From assembly GCA_900317125.1 (NCBI GenBank), contig ONFR01000003.1:186001-250000 (forward strand): DNA of 64,000 nt. The letters run 5' to 3'. This document shows, piece after piece, positions 34,661-41,222 of this stretch (positions are counted from its first letter, which is position 1; each line of letters begins with the position of its first letter). The notes beneath the pieces are model-generated. The model saw only the letters and a program-made list of their open reading frames with translations, had not been told where the DNA came from and made no database searches. A program made the position numbers and the translations under genes. The stretch comes from an uncultured Bacteroidales bacterium. Its GTDB lineage: Bacteria; Bacteroidota; Bacteroidia; Bacteroidales; P3.

Positions 34661-34930
34661 AAAAAAGAGCGCGGGAATCTGCCACTTTGCTTATCCCGCT
34701 TGTTTAGGCTCTCGCATTGCCTTTGACTCAGAATAAGCAATGCCGAAGCCCACGCTGACGGTATATAGTAGAACACTATATGCCCAACAATGGACATGGA
34801 ACATTGCGTTATTGCGGAGTCAAGTAGAACTTGCGAGATTCAAACAAGCCGCAGATAAACGCCGTTACAACGTCTTATCTATATGTCCTGTCGCCCACCC
34901 CTCACCCTTGCGGACTTCGGGGTGTTTGAC
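34661..34930 (-). ncRNA. Candidate structured noncoding RNA, about 270 nt
   Basis: A -7 box TATCTTTG (minus strand, 34942 to 34935) starts a region without a credible gene that ends in an intrinsic terminator. Its nested stems pair 34666 to 34670 with 34708 to 34712, and 34671 to 34676 with 34694 to 34699, followed by an A run on the plus strand (T run in the transcript). Between them are hairpins CACCCC/GGGGTG, AGATAA/TTATCT, ATATAGT/ACTATAT and GCATTGC/GCAATGC. Promoter, stem density and terminator together argue for an RNA gene. It shows no features of tmRNA, RNase P RNA or SRP RNA. A relation to 6S RNA (Bacteroidales-1) or to a defence-associated RNA is untested. Confidence 0.5.
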
Positions 34931-35000
34931 GTTGCAAAGATACACATTTTTCCCGACATAACAAGAAAAAGAAATCCCCGCCAGCATAGACCAGCAGGGA
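34930..35000 (-). repeat. Terminator-promoter unit 1
   Basis: Read on the minus strand: a GC-rich hairpin (35000 to 34975), a TTTCTTTTTCTTG tract, ATGTCGGGAAAAA and the -7 box TATCTTTG (34942 to 34935). It ends the 58-residue gene and starts the candidate RNA. About four fifths of its positions agree with units 2 and 3. Confidence 0.7.
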
Positions 35001-35031
35001 ATAGATCAAATAGATGGGTGCTTAGCACATC

Positions 35032-35208
35032 TTATAGGTTGTCATAAAACTCGTTTACCCTCTTTCTTAAAATGCCGAAGTATTCATCCACCGTCATCAG
35101 TTCACTTTCTGGCGTTTTAGTCATCTTTTCATTTGCATCACGTGACGGTGACGGCGCATGAATCGACACTTTTGCGATAGGATTTGTCGTGCATTCTATA
35201 GTATCCAT
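35032..35208 (-). CDS. 58-residue protein, possible antitoxin-like
   Basis: Begins MDTIECTTNPIAKVSIHAPS and ends LMTVDEYFGILRKRVNEFYD plus NL. It has an AAGGAG sequence 8 bases before the ATG, unusual in this window, and lies 21 bases after the -7 box of unit 2. The C-terminal TVDEYFGILRKRVNEFY helix resembles short antitoxin-like or regulatory proteins of Bacteroidales. No toxin partner lies downstream; the next transcript is the candidate ncRNA. Confidence 0.5.
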   Translation of the reverse strand: MDTIECTTNPIAKVSIHAPSPSRDANEKMTKTPESELMTVDEYFGILRKRVNEFYDNL

Positions 35209-35217
35209 AATAAACTC

Positions 35218-35294
35218 CTTTCAGTTTGCAAAAATACAACTTTTTCCCGACATGGAAAGAAAAAAAATCCTGCCAACCAAAAAGCCAGCAGGGA
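35218..35294 (-). repeat. Terminator-promoter unit 2
   Basis: Same order as unit 1: hairpin (35294 to 35268), a T-rich tract, CATGTCGGGAAAAA and -7 box TATTTTTG (35236 to 35229). It ends the three-gene operon and drives the 58-residue gene. Confidence 0.7.
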
Positions 35295-35393
35295 CTGTAG
35301 TGGACAAATGGGTGGTTGATTCAATATAAAATTTGATATACTACATATTCTGTGTTTTTTTGATGTATAGTTATTATTCATTTGCAAAAAGCA

Positions 35394-35765
35394 TTATGTC
35401 TTAACAAAAACAATCTCAGAATGCTGTACCAAATAGTGAAGTTTCTTATTCGAACTTATTTCTATTTTCTCGGGGGAGTCTCTGATTTCTGTGTGATATA
35501 TGTTTGTTTTTGATGGACAATATACAGAGACTGCACCGCTTTGACTTACTTCATAATTAACAATACGGCAAACAGCTCCAAAATCCTTTAATCCGAGTAG
35601 GCGAGATATACAATCTTCCTTTTTCCGTCCTCCGTCTCGGTCTACAGAACAGCCAGATGCTTGCTTAAAAGCAGCAGAAGAAATACGATTATTATCCTCC
35701 TTGGTTATCCATATTTCGTGTATGCCACGATAGAGGAATTCATCTTTGCCAATAGTATCTTCCAT
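35394..35765 (-). CDS. Unknown protein, third gene of a coupled accessory operon
   Basis: 123 residues with YRGIHEIWITKEDNNRISSA followed by AFKQ and SVDRDGGRKKEDC. The order of an aromatic-Arg start, SSAAFK and SVDR occurs in a widespread but uncharacterised accessory family. No membrane segment. The ATG overlaps the stop of the preceding gene (TAATG), so the two are translated together. AT-rich. No enzymatic motif can be named. Confidence 0.6.
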   Translation of the reverse strand: MEDTIGKDEFLYRGIHEIWITKEDNNRISSAAFKQASGCSVDRDGGRKKEDCISRLLGLKDFGAVCRIVNYEVSQSGAVSVYCPSKTNIYHTEIRDSPEKIEISSNKKLHYLVQHSEIVFVKT

Positions 35766-36280
35766 TATGAAAGAAACATTTTTAGTTGTTGCTTTATTTC
35801 TCTTTTATATACTCTATTCTCAAAAGAACGATCTTTGTCAATCCAATAAAGAAAATAGGAGTCTGAGAAGACTTCAAGTTCAAAATATTTATTTTCGCCC
35901 AAGTGGTATTCCAACTGAACTGAGCTTCGACTTGTTGGGAACAACTTGGCCCCTTCTGGAAGTTCATAAAGTAACCTTTTTACTCTTTCAATTACATTTT
36001 TGGGGATGGGCTTTGCCCCATATCCATCCCAATTGTTATCTAATGAACTTATTTTTAATAATCTTAAATAGTTGTCTTTTAGACGAGATGCATTATACCA
36101 ATTTATACTTATTGTCGAAGTTGCTTCTTGTGGACCGTGTTTGGAATTACGATGTTCAATATTAGTGTATGAATTAAAGAAAGCTTGTGTGTCTGATTGT
36201 GATGACCATAACTCAGAGCCAAACGACATAGCAACTGCTGTGACAGTAGGAAGGATATGAAAAAAAGAAGAATTATTCAT
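35765..36280 (-). CDS. Unknown protein with NNWDGYGA motif, second gene of a coupled accessory operon
   Basis: 171 residues. The segment ISSLDNNWDGYGAKPIPKNV, followed by VIERVKRLLYELP, is a recurrent motif of uncharacterised proteins found near phage and toxin-antitoxin-like genes. The C-terminal half (about 115 to 165, VQLEYHLGENKYFELEVFSD) predicts a beta-rich domain. The start overlaps the stop of the upstream gene (ATGA), and its stop overlaps the next start. Function unknown. Confidence 0.65.
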   Translation of the reverse strand: MNNSSFFHILPTVTAVAMSFGSELWSSQSDTQAFFNSYTNIEHRNSKHGPQEATSTISINWYNASRLKDNYLRLLKISSLDNNWDGYGAKPIPKNVIERVKRLLYELPEGAKLFPTSRSSVQLEYHLGENKYFELEVFSDSYFLYWIDKDRSFENRVYKREIKQQLKMFLS

Positions 36281-36606
36281 TTGTTTCCACCTTCTAAGAT
36301 TTCTATCTGTTTATTCAACCAATCGCGTAGTTGTTTGGCTGTTACAAGATTCATCACAACTCCTGTCTGTACATATCTTACATACGAATGACTCGTATCC
36401 TCTGGTAAAATAGAAACAACATCACTCAAGGAACCATCAGTATTTAGATTATTAGTGACTTTGTTCGGAAGAGGTGTACGCTCCATATAGAAATTGGCAA
36501 TTATCTCTCCTTGAACATTAATTCCACCATGAGCCCCATTGATATAAACGGGATTATAAGTTTCAGGAAACTTGTACTTAAAAGTTATTTGATTGCTTGT
36601 TGCCAT
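36277..36606 (-). CDS. Unknown protein, first gene of a coupled accessory operon
   Basis: 109 residues from the ATG at 36606. A beta-rich N terminus (ITFKYKFPETYNPVYINGAH and INVQGEIIANFYMERTPLP) is followed by YVQTGVVMNLVTAKQLRDWL and NKQIEILEGG, a C-terminal helix. The layout recalls DUF3467-type small proteins but the match is weak. It opens a three-gene run in which each stop overlaps the next start. Confidence 0.6.
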   Translation of the reverse strand: MATSNQITFKYKFPETYNPVYINGAHGGINVQGEIIANFYMERTPLPNKVTNNLNTDGSLSDVVSILPEDTSHSYVRYVQTGVVMNLVTAKQLRDWLNKQIEILEGGNK

Positions 36607-36662
36607 AATATTACTCTTTGTCAAATTTTTTTTTAAAACGTCATATTGTAGAATATATTGTA

Positions 36663-36785
36663 TTAAAAGTATTTTTTAATAATAATTGGCGTACATCTCT
36701 GTTTGCCGGACGTGAATACAACTGAAGGAATACTACCATCAGACGATATTTCACCATTATGAGTTGTTCTGTCGATACTATACAT
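36663..36785 (-). CDS. Possible small protein (40 residues)
   Basis: Frame MYSIDRTTHNGEISSDGSIP, ending IIIKKYF, lies between the nucleotidyltransferase gene and the three-gene operon. It has no clear promoter or ribosome site. It could be a small gene or a remnant of a longer one; listed with low confidence. Confidence 0.22.
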   Translation of the reverse strand: MYSIDRTTHNGEISSDGSIPSVVFTSGKQRCTPIIIKKYF

Positions 36786-36791
36786 ACTTTT

Positions 36792-37100
36792 TCATGAATA
36801 TCTGTGTCGTACATATAGCCCCTCCTTTCTTATTTGGGCAAGGAGTGCAGGATTCATATTTTCACGTATCCTCACAGCATCGACAGGACATTTTAATAGC
36901 TCTTCGAGCTCACATTGCAGCCTGTCGAGAGTAAGCAACGAAAGGGCACGCCCCTCATAGCATACATCTACATCACTACCCTCGGTCTGTTCCCCTCTTG
37001 CCACAGAGCCAAACACACCCAAACGTGTAATGCCATATCGGTCTTTTGCGTAAGGCAAGAAACCATCCAGTAGTGTTATTATGTCCTGTGTGCTTAGCAT
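36792..37100 (-). CDS. MNT-type nucleotidyltransferase domain protein
   Basis: 102 residues from the ATG at 37100 (MLSTQDIITLLDGF). The signature GVFGSVARGEQTEGSDVDV has the GSxARG and SDxD residues of minimal nucleotidyltransferases. Such proteins usually form toxin-antitoxin pairs with a HEPN protein, the MNT subunit transferring AMP to the HEPN toxin. No HEPN gene is adjacent: the next genes downstream are the small frame at 36663 and the three-gene operon. It starts 23 bases after the -7 box of unit 3. Confidence 0.85.
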   Translation of the reverse strand: MLSTQDIITLLDGFLPYAKDRYGITRLGVFGSVARGEQTEGSDVDVCYEGRALSLLTLDRLQCELEELLKCPVDAVRIRENMNPALLAQIRKEGLYVRHRYS

Positions 37101-37111
37101 AAATATTCCCT

Positions 37112-37188
37112 CTTTCAGTTTGCAAAGATACACTTTTTTCCCGGCATGACAAGAAAAAGAAATCCCTGCCAGCCCGAAGGCGGCAGGG
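37112..37188 (-). repeat. Terminator-promoter unit 3
   Basis: On the minus strand: hairpin (37188 to 37164), T-rich tract, CATGCCGGGAAAAAA and -7 box TATCTTTG (37130 to 37123), then CAAACTGAAAG as in unit 2. It drives the MNT gene. Confidence 0.7.
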
Positions 37189-37239
37189 GTGAGGCCCCAA
37201 GGGGGTGGTTTATTGAAGACCCCTATAGTTGTAATGAAA

Positions 37240-37280
37240 AGACGAAAAAGCCCTGCCGAATTGCAGGGCTTTTTTCGTCT
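37240..37280. terminator. Strong bidirectional terminator
   Basis: AGACGAAAAAGCCCTGC (37240 to 37256) pairs with GCAGGGCTTTTTTCGTCT (37263 to 37280). It follows the fimbrillin-like gene on the minus strand and marks the right edge of the accessory array. Confidence 0.85.
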
Positions 37281-37298
37281 TTATCGGTGGAATGTTGT

Positions 37299-38369
37299 TT
37301 AATTATCCATGGTGAACTCGATAGATGTAATATCGTAGATTGCGCTTGCTGCTCCTGTATATAGACTTACTGAAGTATTCGGAGTGCCAGTCCATATTAA
37401 CTTATGGCTATCGGAATTCCATGACCACCCTGAAGGCGCGGTAAAATCAATATAATCACAAATGATTTCAACTCTGGAAATAGATCCAACATTAGAAGTG
37501 AAGGTTAGTCCGCTACCTCTCCGTAGACTCATATTGATTTTACCATCATAATATGACGCTCCATAAGAAGCCCCACTAATACTAATGCCGCCATTTTCGT
37601 AGTCGTCTATATCAGTCCATGTCACGGAGACGAGTTCCGGCCGCACCTCAATGGTATAGTACTCGCCGGCTGCGAAGGAGACGTTGGACTTGGTATAGGA
37701 ATAGTTGCTGACACCGTCGGTGGCGGTGAGGGTGATGTCTTGTCCGCTGAAGCCGGGGATGGCCACGTAGAGTTCGCCGGTGGCGGAAGCGGTGGTGACG
37801 GTGTAGCTGTTATTGCCTACTGTGACTACAAGTTGCGAGGCACTGAGTGTTTCCGTGCCGTCGCTGTTTTTAAAGGTGAACTTGACGATGGCTTGCTGGT
37901 TTTCGAAAACGGCATCGCCAGTGGTGGTAATCTTGCCATTGGCTACAGAAGCCACAGTGACGGTTGCCTCGGCGTAGTCGCAATTGGCTGCAATGTATTC
38001 CAATGTGCCTTCCTGCATGCTGTAGTCGGGGTTGAGGAATTTCAGTGTCAGCACATCGCCCTCGGCGATTTCGCCGGAGAGGGTACCCGTCAGCACGGTG
38101 CTGGCACCGTCGCCCTGAGCCACGAGACTGCCTTCGAGGTCAGCATTGCGGGTAACATTGTATACCGTCACGCTCTCACCCTGAGCCCATGAGGCGGTGA
38201 GTGTCGTGCCGTCGAGTGAGAGCGCTTTGGTTGTGTTGTCGCCCTTTGCGGCGTTGACGGTCATGGTGAACGTGCCGGCAACGGGCTCACTTTCCTTGTT
38301 GCAGGAGACAAAAGCCGTGCCTGCAATCAGCAGTGCGGCCATGGTGCGGATGATGTTAGAATGTTTCAT
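37299..38369 (-). CDS. Fimbrillin-like lipoprotein
   Basis: 356 residues. Lipobox in LLIAGTAFVSCNKES (Cys about 23). The body is Thr/Ser/Gly-rich beta structure with KALSLDGTTLTASWAQGESV and VLTGTLSGEIAEGDVLTL, the usual N-terminal pattern of Bacteroidales fimbrillin/Mfa-type proteins. The last 110 residues (from about VTWTDIDDYENGG) form a separate domain. Probably a surface lipoprotein or minor pilin-like subunit. It follows a small peptide gene by 15 bases, an arrangement frequent for this class. Confidence 0.7.
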   Translation of the reverse strand: MKHSNIIRTMAALLIAGTAFVSCNKESEPVAGTFTMTVNAAKGDNTTKALSLDGTTLTASWAQGESVTVYNVTRNADLEGSLVAQGDGASTVLTGTLSGEIAEGDVLTLKFLNPDYSMQEGTLEYIAANCDYAEATVTVASVANGKITTTGDAVFENQQAIVKFTFKNSDGTETLSASQLVVTVGNNSYTVTTASATGELYVAIPGFSGQDITLTATDGVSNYSYTKSNVSFAAGEYYTIEVRPELVSVTWTDIDDYENGGISISGASYGASYYDGKINMSLRRGSGLTFTSNVGSISRVEIICDYIDFTAPSGWSWNSDSHKLIWTGTPNTSVSLYTGAASAIYDITSIEFTMDN

Positions 38370-38384
38370 TGTGTTGTCCTCCGA

Positions 38385-38546
38385 TTAGCTCCATACTTGA
38401 TTGTTATCCGGGCCATTGCTGTAACTGGTGCGAACGGCATTAACACCTTCCTCGGAAACGCTGCTCGAAGCGTAGCCTCGTTCGACATTGACGGCCATCA
38501 CCGACACGTCGGGAGTCTCGTACTTTTTCATTGTTTGGTTTTCCAT
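38385..38546 (-). CDS. Small Bacteroidales peptide preceding a fimbrillin-like gene
   Basis: About 53 residues from the ATG at 38546 (MENQTMKKYETPDVSVMAVN); a start at 38531 (MKKYETPDV) is equally possible. The pattern of a basic start, a YxxPxV segment, an acidic middle and AS residues recurs in short leader-like proteins encoded before surface lipoproteins in this order. Function is unknown. A -7 box (TATATTTG, minus strand) lies at 38749 to 38742, giving a leader of almost 190 bases. Confidence 0.6.
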   Translation of the reverse strand: MENQTMKKYETPDVSVMAVNVERGYASSSVSEEGVNAVRTSYSNGPDNNQVWS

Positions 38547-38741
38547 TGATTGATAAAAATGATAAATATTAAATTGATTAAAAACTATTTGGCGAAATTG
38601 CATCAGTCCTGCTGCCGTGTTGAACTAGAAAAGAATGGGAATTCTTTCCTATGCATACAATTGTTGATGATGTTGTTTGTGTGTTTGATAATCACTGTGT
38701 TATAATGATGCTTTCGTCCGTCATCTCTGTGGATTGCGATA

Positions 38742-38749
38742 CAAATATA
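38742..38749 (-). promoter_or_regulatory. -7 promoter box for the small peptide/fimbrillin operon
   Basis: TATATTTG on the minus strand; the only good TAnnTTTG match in the 424-base spacer 38547 to 38970. The rest of that spacer holds a short AAAGAAT/ATTCTTT hairpin near 38632 and the terminator at 38909. Confidence 0.5.
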
Positions 38750-38908
38750 CACTTTTTCTGAGAAAAATAAAAAAACAATTATAATGCAGAAGGAAGTGTT
38801 TTGACTGTGTGATTATCTTTGACTTGATGGCTTTTCTGAAATGTTGCGCTGTAAGGTTCCTTTGTTTTCCCCTATAGTTTGATATAGTGTCCCTTTAAAA
38901 ATGAGAAA

Positions 38909-38953
38909 CGTGTTAATGCACCAATCGGATTTGCGGATTGACACATTAACACG
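38909..38953. terminator. Hairpin of GTTAATG words after the thioredoxin-like gene
   Basis: CGTGTTAATG (38909 to 38918) is complementary to CATTAACACG (38944 to 38953), with an inner CCAATC/GATTG stem. The same words recur at 51425 and 62727. Confidence 0.6.
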
Positions 38954-38970
38954 TTGACACTCTCATCGGT

Positions 38971-39531
38971 TTATTTCAGGTTGTCGATGGCCTCGCGGGT
39001 CCAGTTCTGGAAGAAATCCAGCACTTTCTTGTGGCTGTAGCTCTTCTCCTCTTCGAGATAGGAGCTGTTCTGGATGTGCATGACGTGGCCGTCCTCGTCG
39101 AGGATGACGAGCACAGGATAGCCGAAGCGGCCGGGGTTGCCCAGTCGTTTCATGGCCTCTTCGTTCTTGTTCTCCTTGGAGTAGTTGACGTGGATGTAGA
39201 CGAAGTGCTTCTCAATCAAATCGGCAATCTCCTTATTGTCGGTGATGAAATTGGCGAAGCGAAGGCACCAGGGGCACCAGTTGCCGCCCACTTGGCAGAT
39301 GACAAAGCGGCCGCTCTCGCGGGCTTGGTCAAGGGCGCGGTCGATCTGTTCCATGGCGTCGATGTTCTCGTCGTAGAGCTTCACCTTTTCGCCGTCGGGG
39401 GTGACGTCTTTCTTGGATACCTCCTTTTTCTGGATTTTTTTGGCGTCCTTTTTGAGGTTGACGGTCTTCGACTGCCCCCACATGGGGAGGGCCAGACACA
39501 TTACCATTGCTGCAAATAGAATCTTCTTCAT
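38971..39531 (-). CDS. Secreted thioredoxin-fold protein with CPWC motif
   Basis: 186 residues with a signal peptide (MKKILFAAMVMCLALPMWGQ). A Lys-rich linker (about 22 to 50) leads to a thioredoxin fold with VICQVGGNWCPWCLRFANFI (redox CPWC) and a cis-Pro region GYPVLVILDEDG. It is probably a periplasmic thiol-disulfide or thioredoxin-like protein of the DUF255/thioredoxin_7 type. It stands last in a minus-strand run after the AspT-like transporter gene, 31 bases away. Confidence 0.85.
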   Translation of the reverse strand: MKKILFAAMVMCLALPMWGQSKTVNLKKDAKKIQKKEVSKKDVTPDGEKVKLYDENIDAMEQIDRALDQARESGRFVICQVGGNWCPWCLRFANFITDNKEIADLIEKHFVYIHVNYSKENKNEEAMKRLGNPGRFGYPVLVILDEDGHVMHIQNSSYLEEEKSYSHKKVLDFFQNWTREAIDNLK

Positions 39532-39562
39532 TTGTATTGTTTTTTGATGTTTAATGATATTG

Positions 39563-40771
39563 TCAGATGGCCATCAACACGAGCAGCTGAGCCGTGAAGA
39601 TACGCAGAAACATGGTAAGGGGATAGACGGTGGCATAGCCGGTGTTGGGCAGTTTGCACCCCTCGGGGGCTACGTTGTTGGCAAAGGCCAGGGTGGGCGG
39701 GTCGGTGTGCGAGCCGCCGATGAAGCCCATAAGGGTGTAGTAGTTGAGGTGCAGCACCAGCCGTCCGAAAAGGGTGACGAGGATGGGGGGCACCATGGTG
39801 ATGATGACGCCGTAGACCACCCACATGTAGTGCGTCTGCACGGTGGCCACGAAAGCCTGTCCGGCTCCAAGGCCCACGCCTGCCAGGAAGAGGGCAATGC
39901 CCACTTCGCGCAGCATGTGTACGCCCTGACCGTCGGTGAATTCGGTGGTGTACCAGCCTTTCTTCACGCCGAGCCATCCGGCAATGAGGGACACTACCAG
40001 CGGGCCGCCTGCCAAGCCCAGCTTGACGGGGGCTTTCATGCCCACGGGAATGGGGATGGTGCCGAGCACGATGCCCAGCGCGATGATGATGAAGATGGGG
40101 ATGAGCAGGATGCCGCCTTTCTTGGAAGTCTGATTGGTCGGACTTGTCTGACTAGTCTGACTGGTCTGACCTTCTTCGGTGGGTTCTTTCTTCAGGTCGA
40201 TGCGGCAGAACCAGCGCAGCAGCAGGCAGGAGACAATCATGCCCACCACAGCCAGCGGATAGGCCACGGCATAGCCGGCGGCAAGTCTTTCGGAAGCCCC
40301 TTCGATGCCGAGGTCGCCCACGGCCTGTTGTGCGGCTGAGAGACCCGGGGTGTTGGTGATGGCACCGGTGTATACACCGGCCATGTCCGTCAGCTCCTGG
40401 TTGGCCATCTTGGCGATAATCACCGTGATGCCCACGCCCAGCGCTACATTCACCAATGCCATGATGTTCATGGCCAGGCCGCCCTTCTTGAACGAGCGGA
40501 AGAATCCAGGTCCCACCTGCAGGCCCACGGCGGTGACGAAGAGGATAAGACCGAATTCCTTGATGATGTGCAGCATGTCGTGGTTGCATGCCACACCGAG
40601 GGCACTCAGGCCAATGCCGACAAAGAGCACCCAGGTGATGCCCAGGGTGATGCCCTTGATCTTGATCTTGCCCAACAGCAGTCCCAAGAATATGGAGATG
40701 GCAAGCATCAGGACAGTGGTGCCGACTGTTGAGAATTGAAAATTGAGAATTGAAAATTGATAATTATCCAT
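39563..40771 (-). CDS. AspT/YidE-like transporter without the cytoplasmic RCK region
   Basis: 402 residues, about ten membrane segments. The two related halves of the aspartate-alanine exchanger superfamily are visible: LGLLLGKIKIKGI, FVTAVGLQVGPGFFRSFKKG and GAITNTPGLSAAQQ in the first half, and GIALFLAGVGLGAG and FIGGSHTDPPTLAFANN in the second. The TrkA-C/RCK domains that normally join the halves are absent; the linker (about 195 to 217) is a slippage-like EGQTSQTSQTSPTNQTSKKG. The first 14 or so residues are coded by the spacer repeat; an ATG at 40708 (MLAISIFLG) may be the ancestral start. The OTC and carbamate kinase neighbours suggest an amino-acid exchanger such as ornithine or citrulline. 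Confidence 0.8.
   Translation of the reverse strand: MDNYQFSILNFQFSTVGTTVLMLAISIFLGLLLGKIKIKGITLGITWVLFVGIGLSALGVACNHDMLHIIKEFGLILFVTAVGLQVGPGFFRSFKKGGLAMNIMALVNVALGVGITVIIAKMANQELTDMAGVYTGAITNTPGLSAAQQAVGDLGIEGASERLAAGYAVAYPLAVVGMIVSCLLLRWFCRIDLKKEPTEEGQTSQTSQTSPTNQTSKKGGILLIPIFIIIALGIVLGTIPIPVGMKAPVKLGLAGGPLVVSLIAGWLGVKKGWYTTEFTDGQGVHMLREVGIALFLAGVGLGAGQAFVATVQTHYMWVVYGVIITMVPPILVTLFGRLVLHLNYYTLMGFIGGSHTDPPTLAFANNVAPEGCKLPNTGYATVYPLTMFLRIFTAQLLVLMAI
40729..40763. repeat. TTGAGAATTGAAAA-word repeat overlapping a gene start
   Basis: Alternating GAGAATTGAAAATT words. On the minus strand they encode YQFSILNFQFS, the start of the transporter. The same words flank the four-helix-bundle gene on the other side at 41154 to 41222. 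Confidence 0.7.
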
Positions 40772-41135
40772 CTTGACGATTGTTCTTTTTAGTTTTTGTA
40801 GTTTTTATTATACTGGTCAATATTGCTATTAATTCATTAACATCGGTATTCAATGATTCATACATCTTGTTCCCGATAATGTCTGAGCGTTTCAGGACTT
40901 CAAGCCAAAATTGCGTCTCATCAGCTTCCTTCAAAGCAATAGTCAGTTTGGAAATAAAGTCTGCAGAACTTTGGGCATTATGGCTTTCCCGAACATTTGC
41001 GCCGATGCTTGTCCCACTACGGATAATCTGCTTACTGATGATGTATTCATGGCATTCATCCTGTAGGTGTCGGCCCAAACGCACAATCCTGACAGCAAAG
41101 TCGAGGCTTTTTGTATGAATTACATTGTTTTCCAT
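40764..41135 (-). CDS. Four-helix-bundle protein (23S rRNA intervening-sequence type)
   Basis: 123 residues from the ATG at 41135 (MENNVIHTKSLDFAVRIVRL). The pattern SLDFAVRIVRLGRHL, SKQIIRSGTSIGANVRESHN and SADFISKLTIALKEADETQFWLEVL is the TIGR02436 family, first found in intervening sequences of 23S rRNA genes and related to the Avd protein of diversity-generating retroelements. No reverse transcriptase or rRNA is nearby. The gene is flanked by copies of the same TTGARAATT repeat and overlaps the transporter start by eight bases. Molecular role unknown. Confidence 0.85.
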   Translation of the reverse strand: MENNVIHTKSLDFAVRIVRLGRHLQDECHEYIISKQIIRSGTSIGANVRESHNAQSSADFISKLTIALKEADETQFWLEVLKRSDIIGNKMYESLNTDVNELIAILTSIIKTTKTKKNNRQDG

Positions 41136-41153
41136 ACAACGATATTGAATTAT

Positions 41154-41222
41154 AATTGAAAATTGAGAATTTAGCTTTGTGCAGGCCAAATTCTCAATTT
41201 TCAATTCTCAATTTTCAATTCA
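41154..41222. terminator. Perfect TTGAAAATTGAGAA hairpin after the OTC gene
   Basis: AATTGAAAATTGAGAATTT (41154 to 41172) is the exact reverse complement of 41188 to 41206, loop 15 bases, followed by further CTCAATTTTCAATT. It lies one base after the OTC stop on the minus strand. Confidence 0.7.

Noticed and set aside
34661..34930. Candidate RNA as tmRNA, RNase P RNA or SRP RNA
   Set aside because: No tag-peptide frame or tRNA-like ends, no GAGGAAAGTCC-type RNase P core and no SRP apical motif were found.
34740..34961. A 73-codon plus-strand frame over the candidate RNA
   Set aside because: It has no promoter or ribosome site and its codons overlap the hairpins of the minus-strand RNA candidate.
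36792..37133. MNT gene as one half of a complete MNT-HEPN toxin-antitoxin pair
   Set aside because: No HEPN-like reading frame could be found on either side in either strand.
40764..41135. Four-helix-bundle gene as part of a diversity-generating retroelement
   Set aside because: There is no reverse transcriptase, template repeat or variable target gene nearby.
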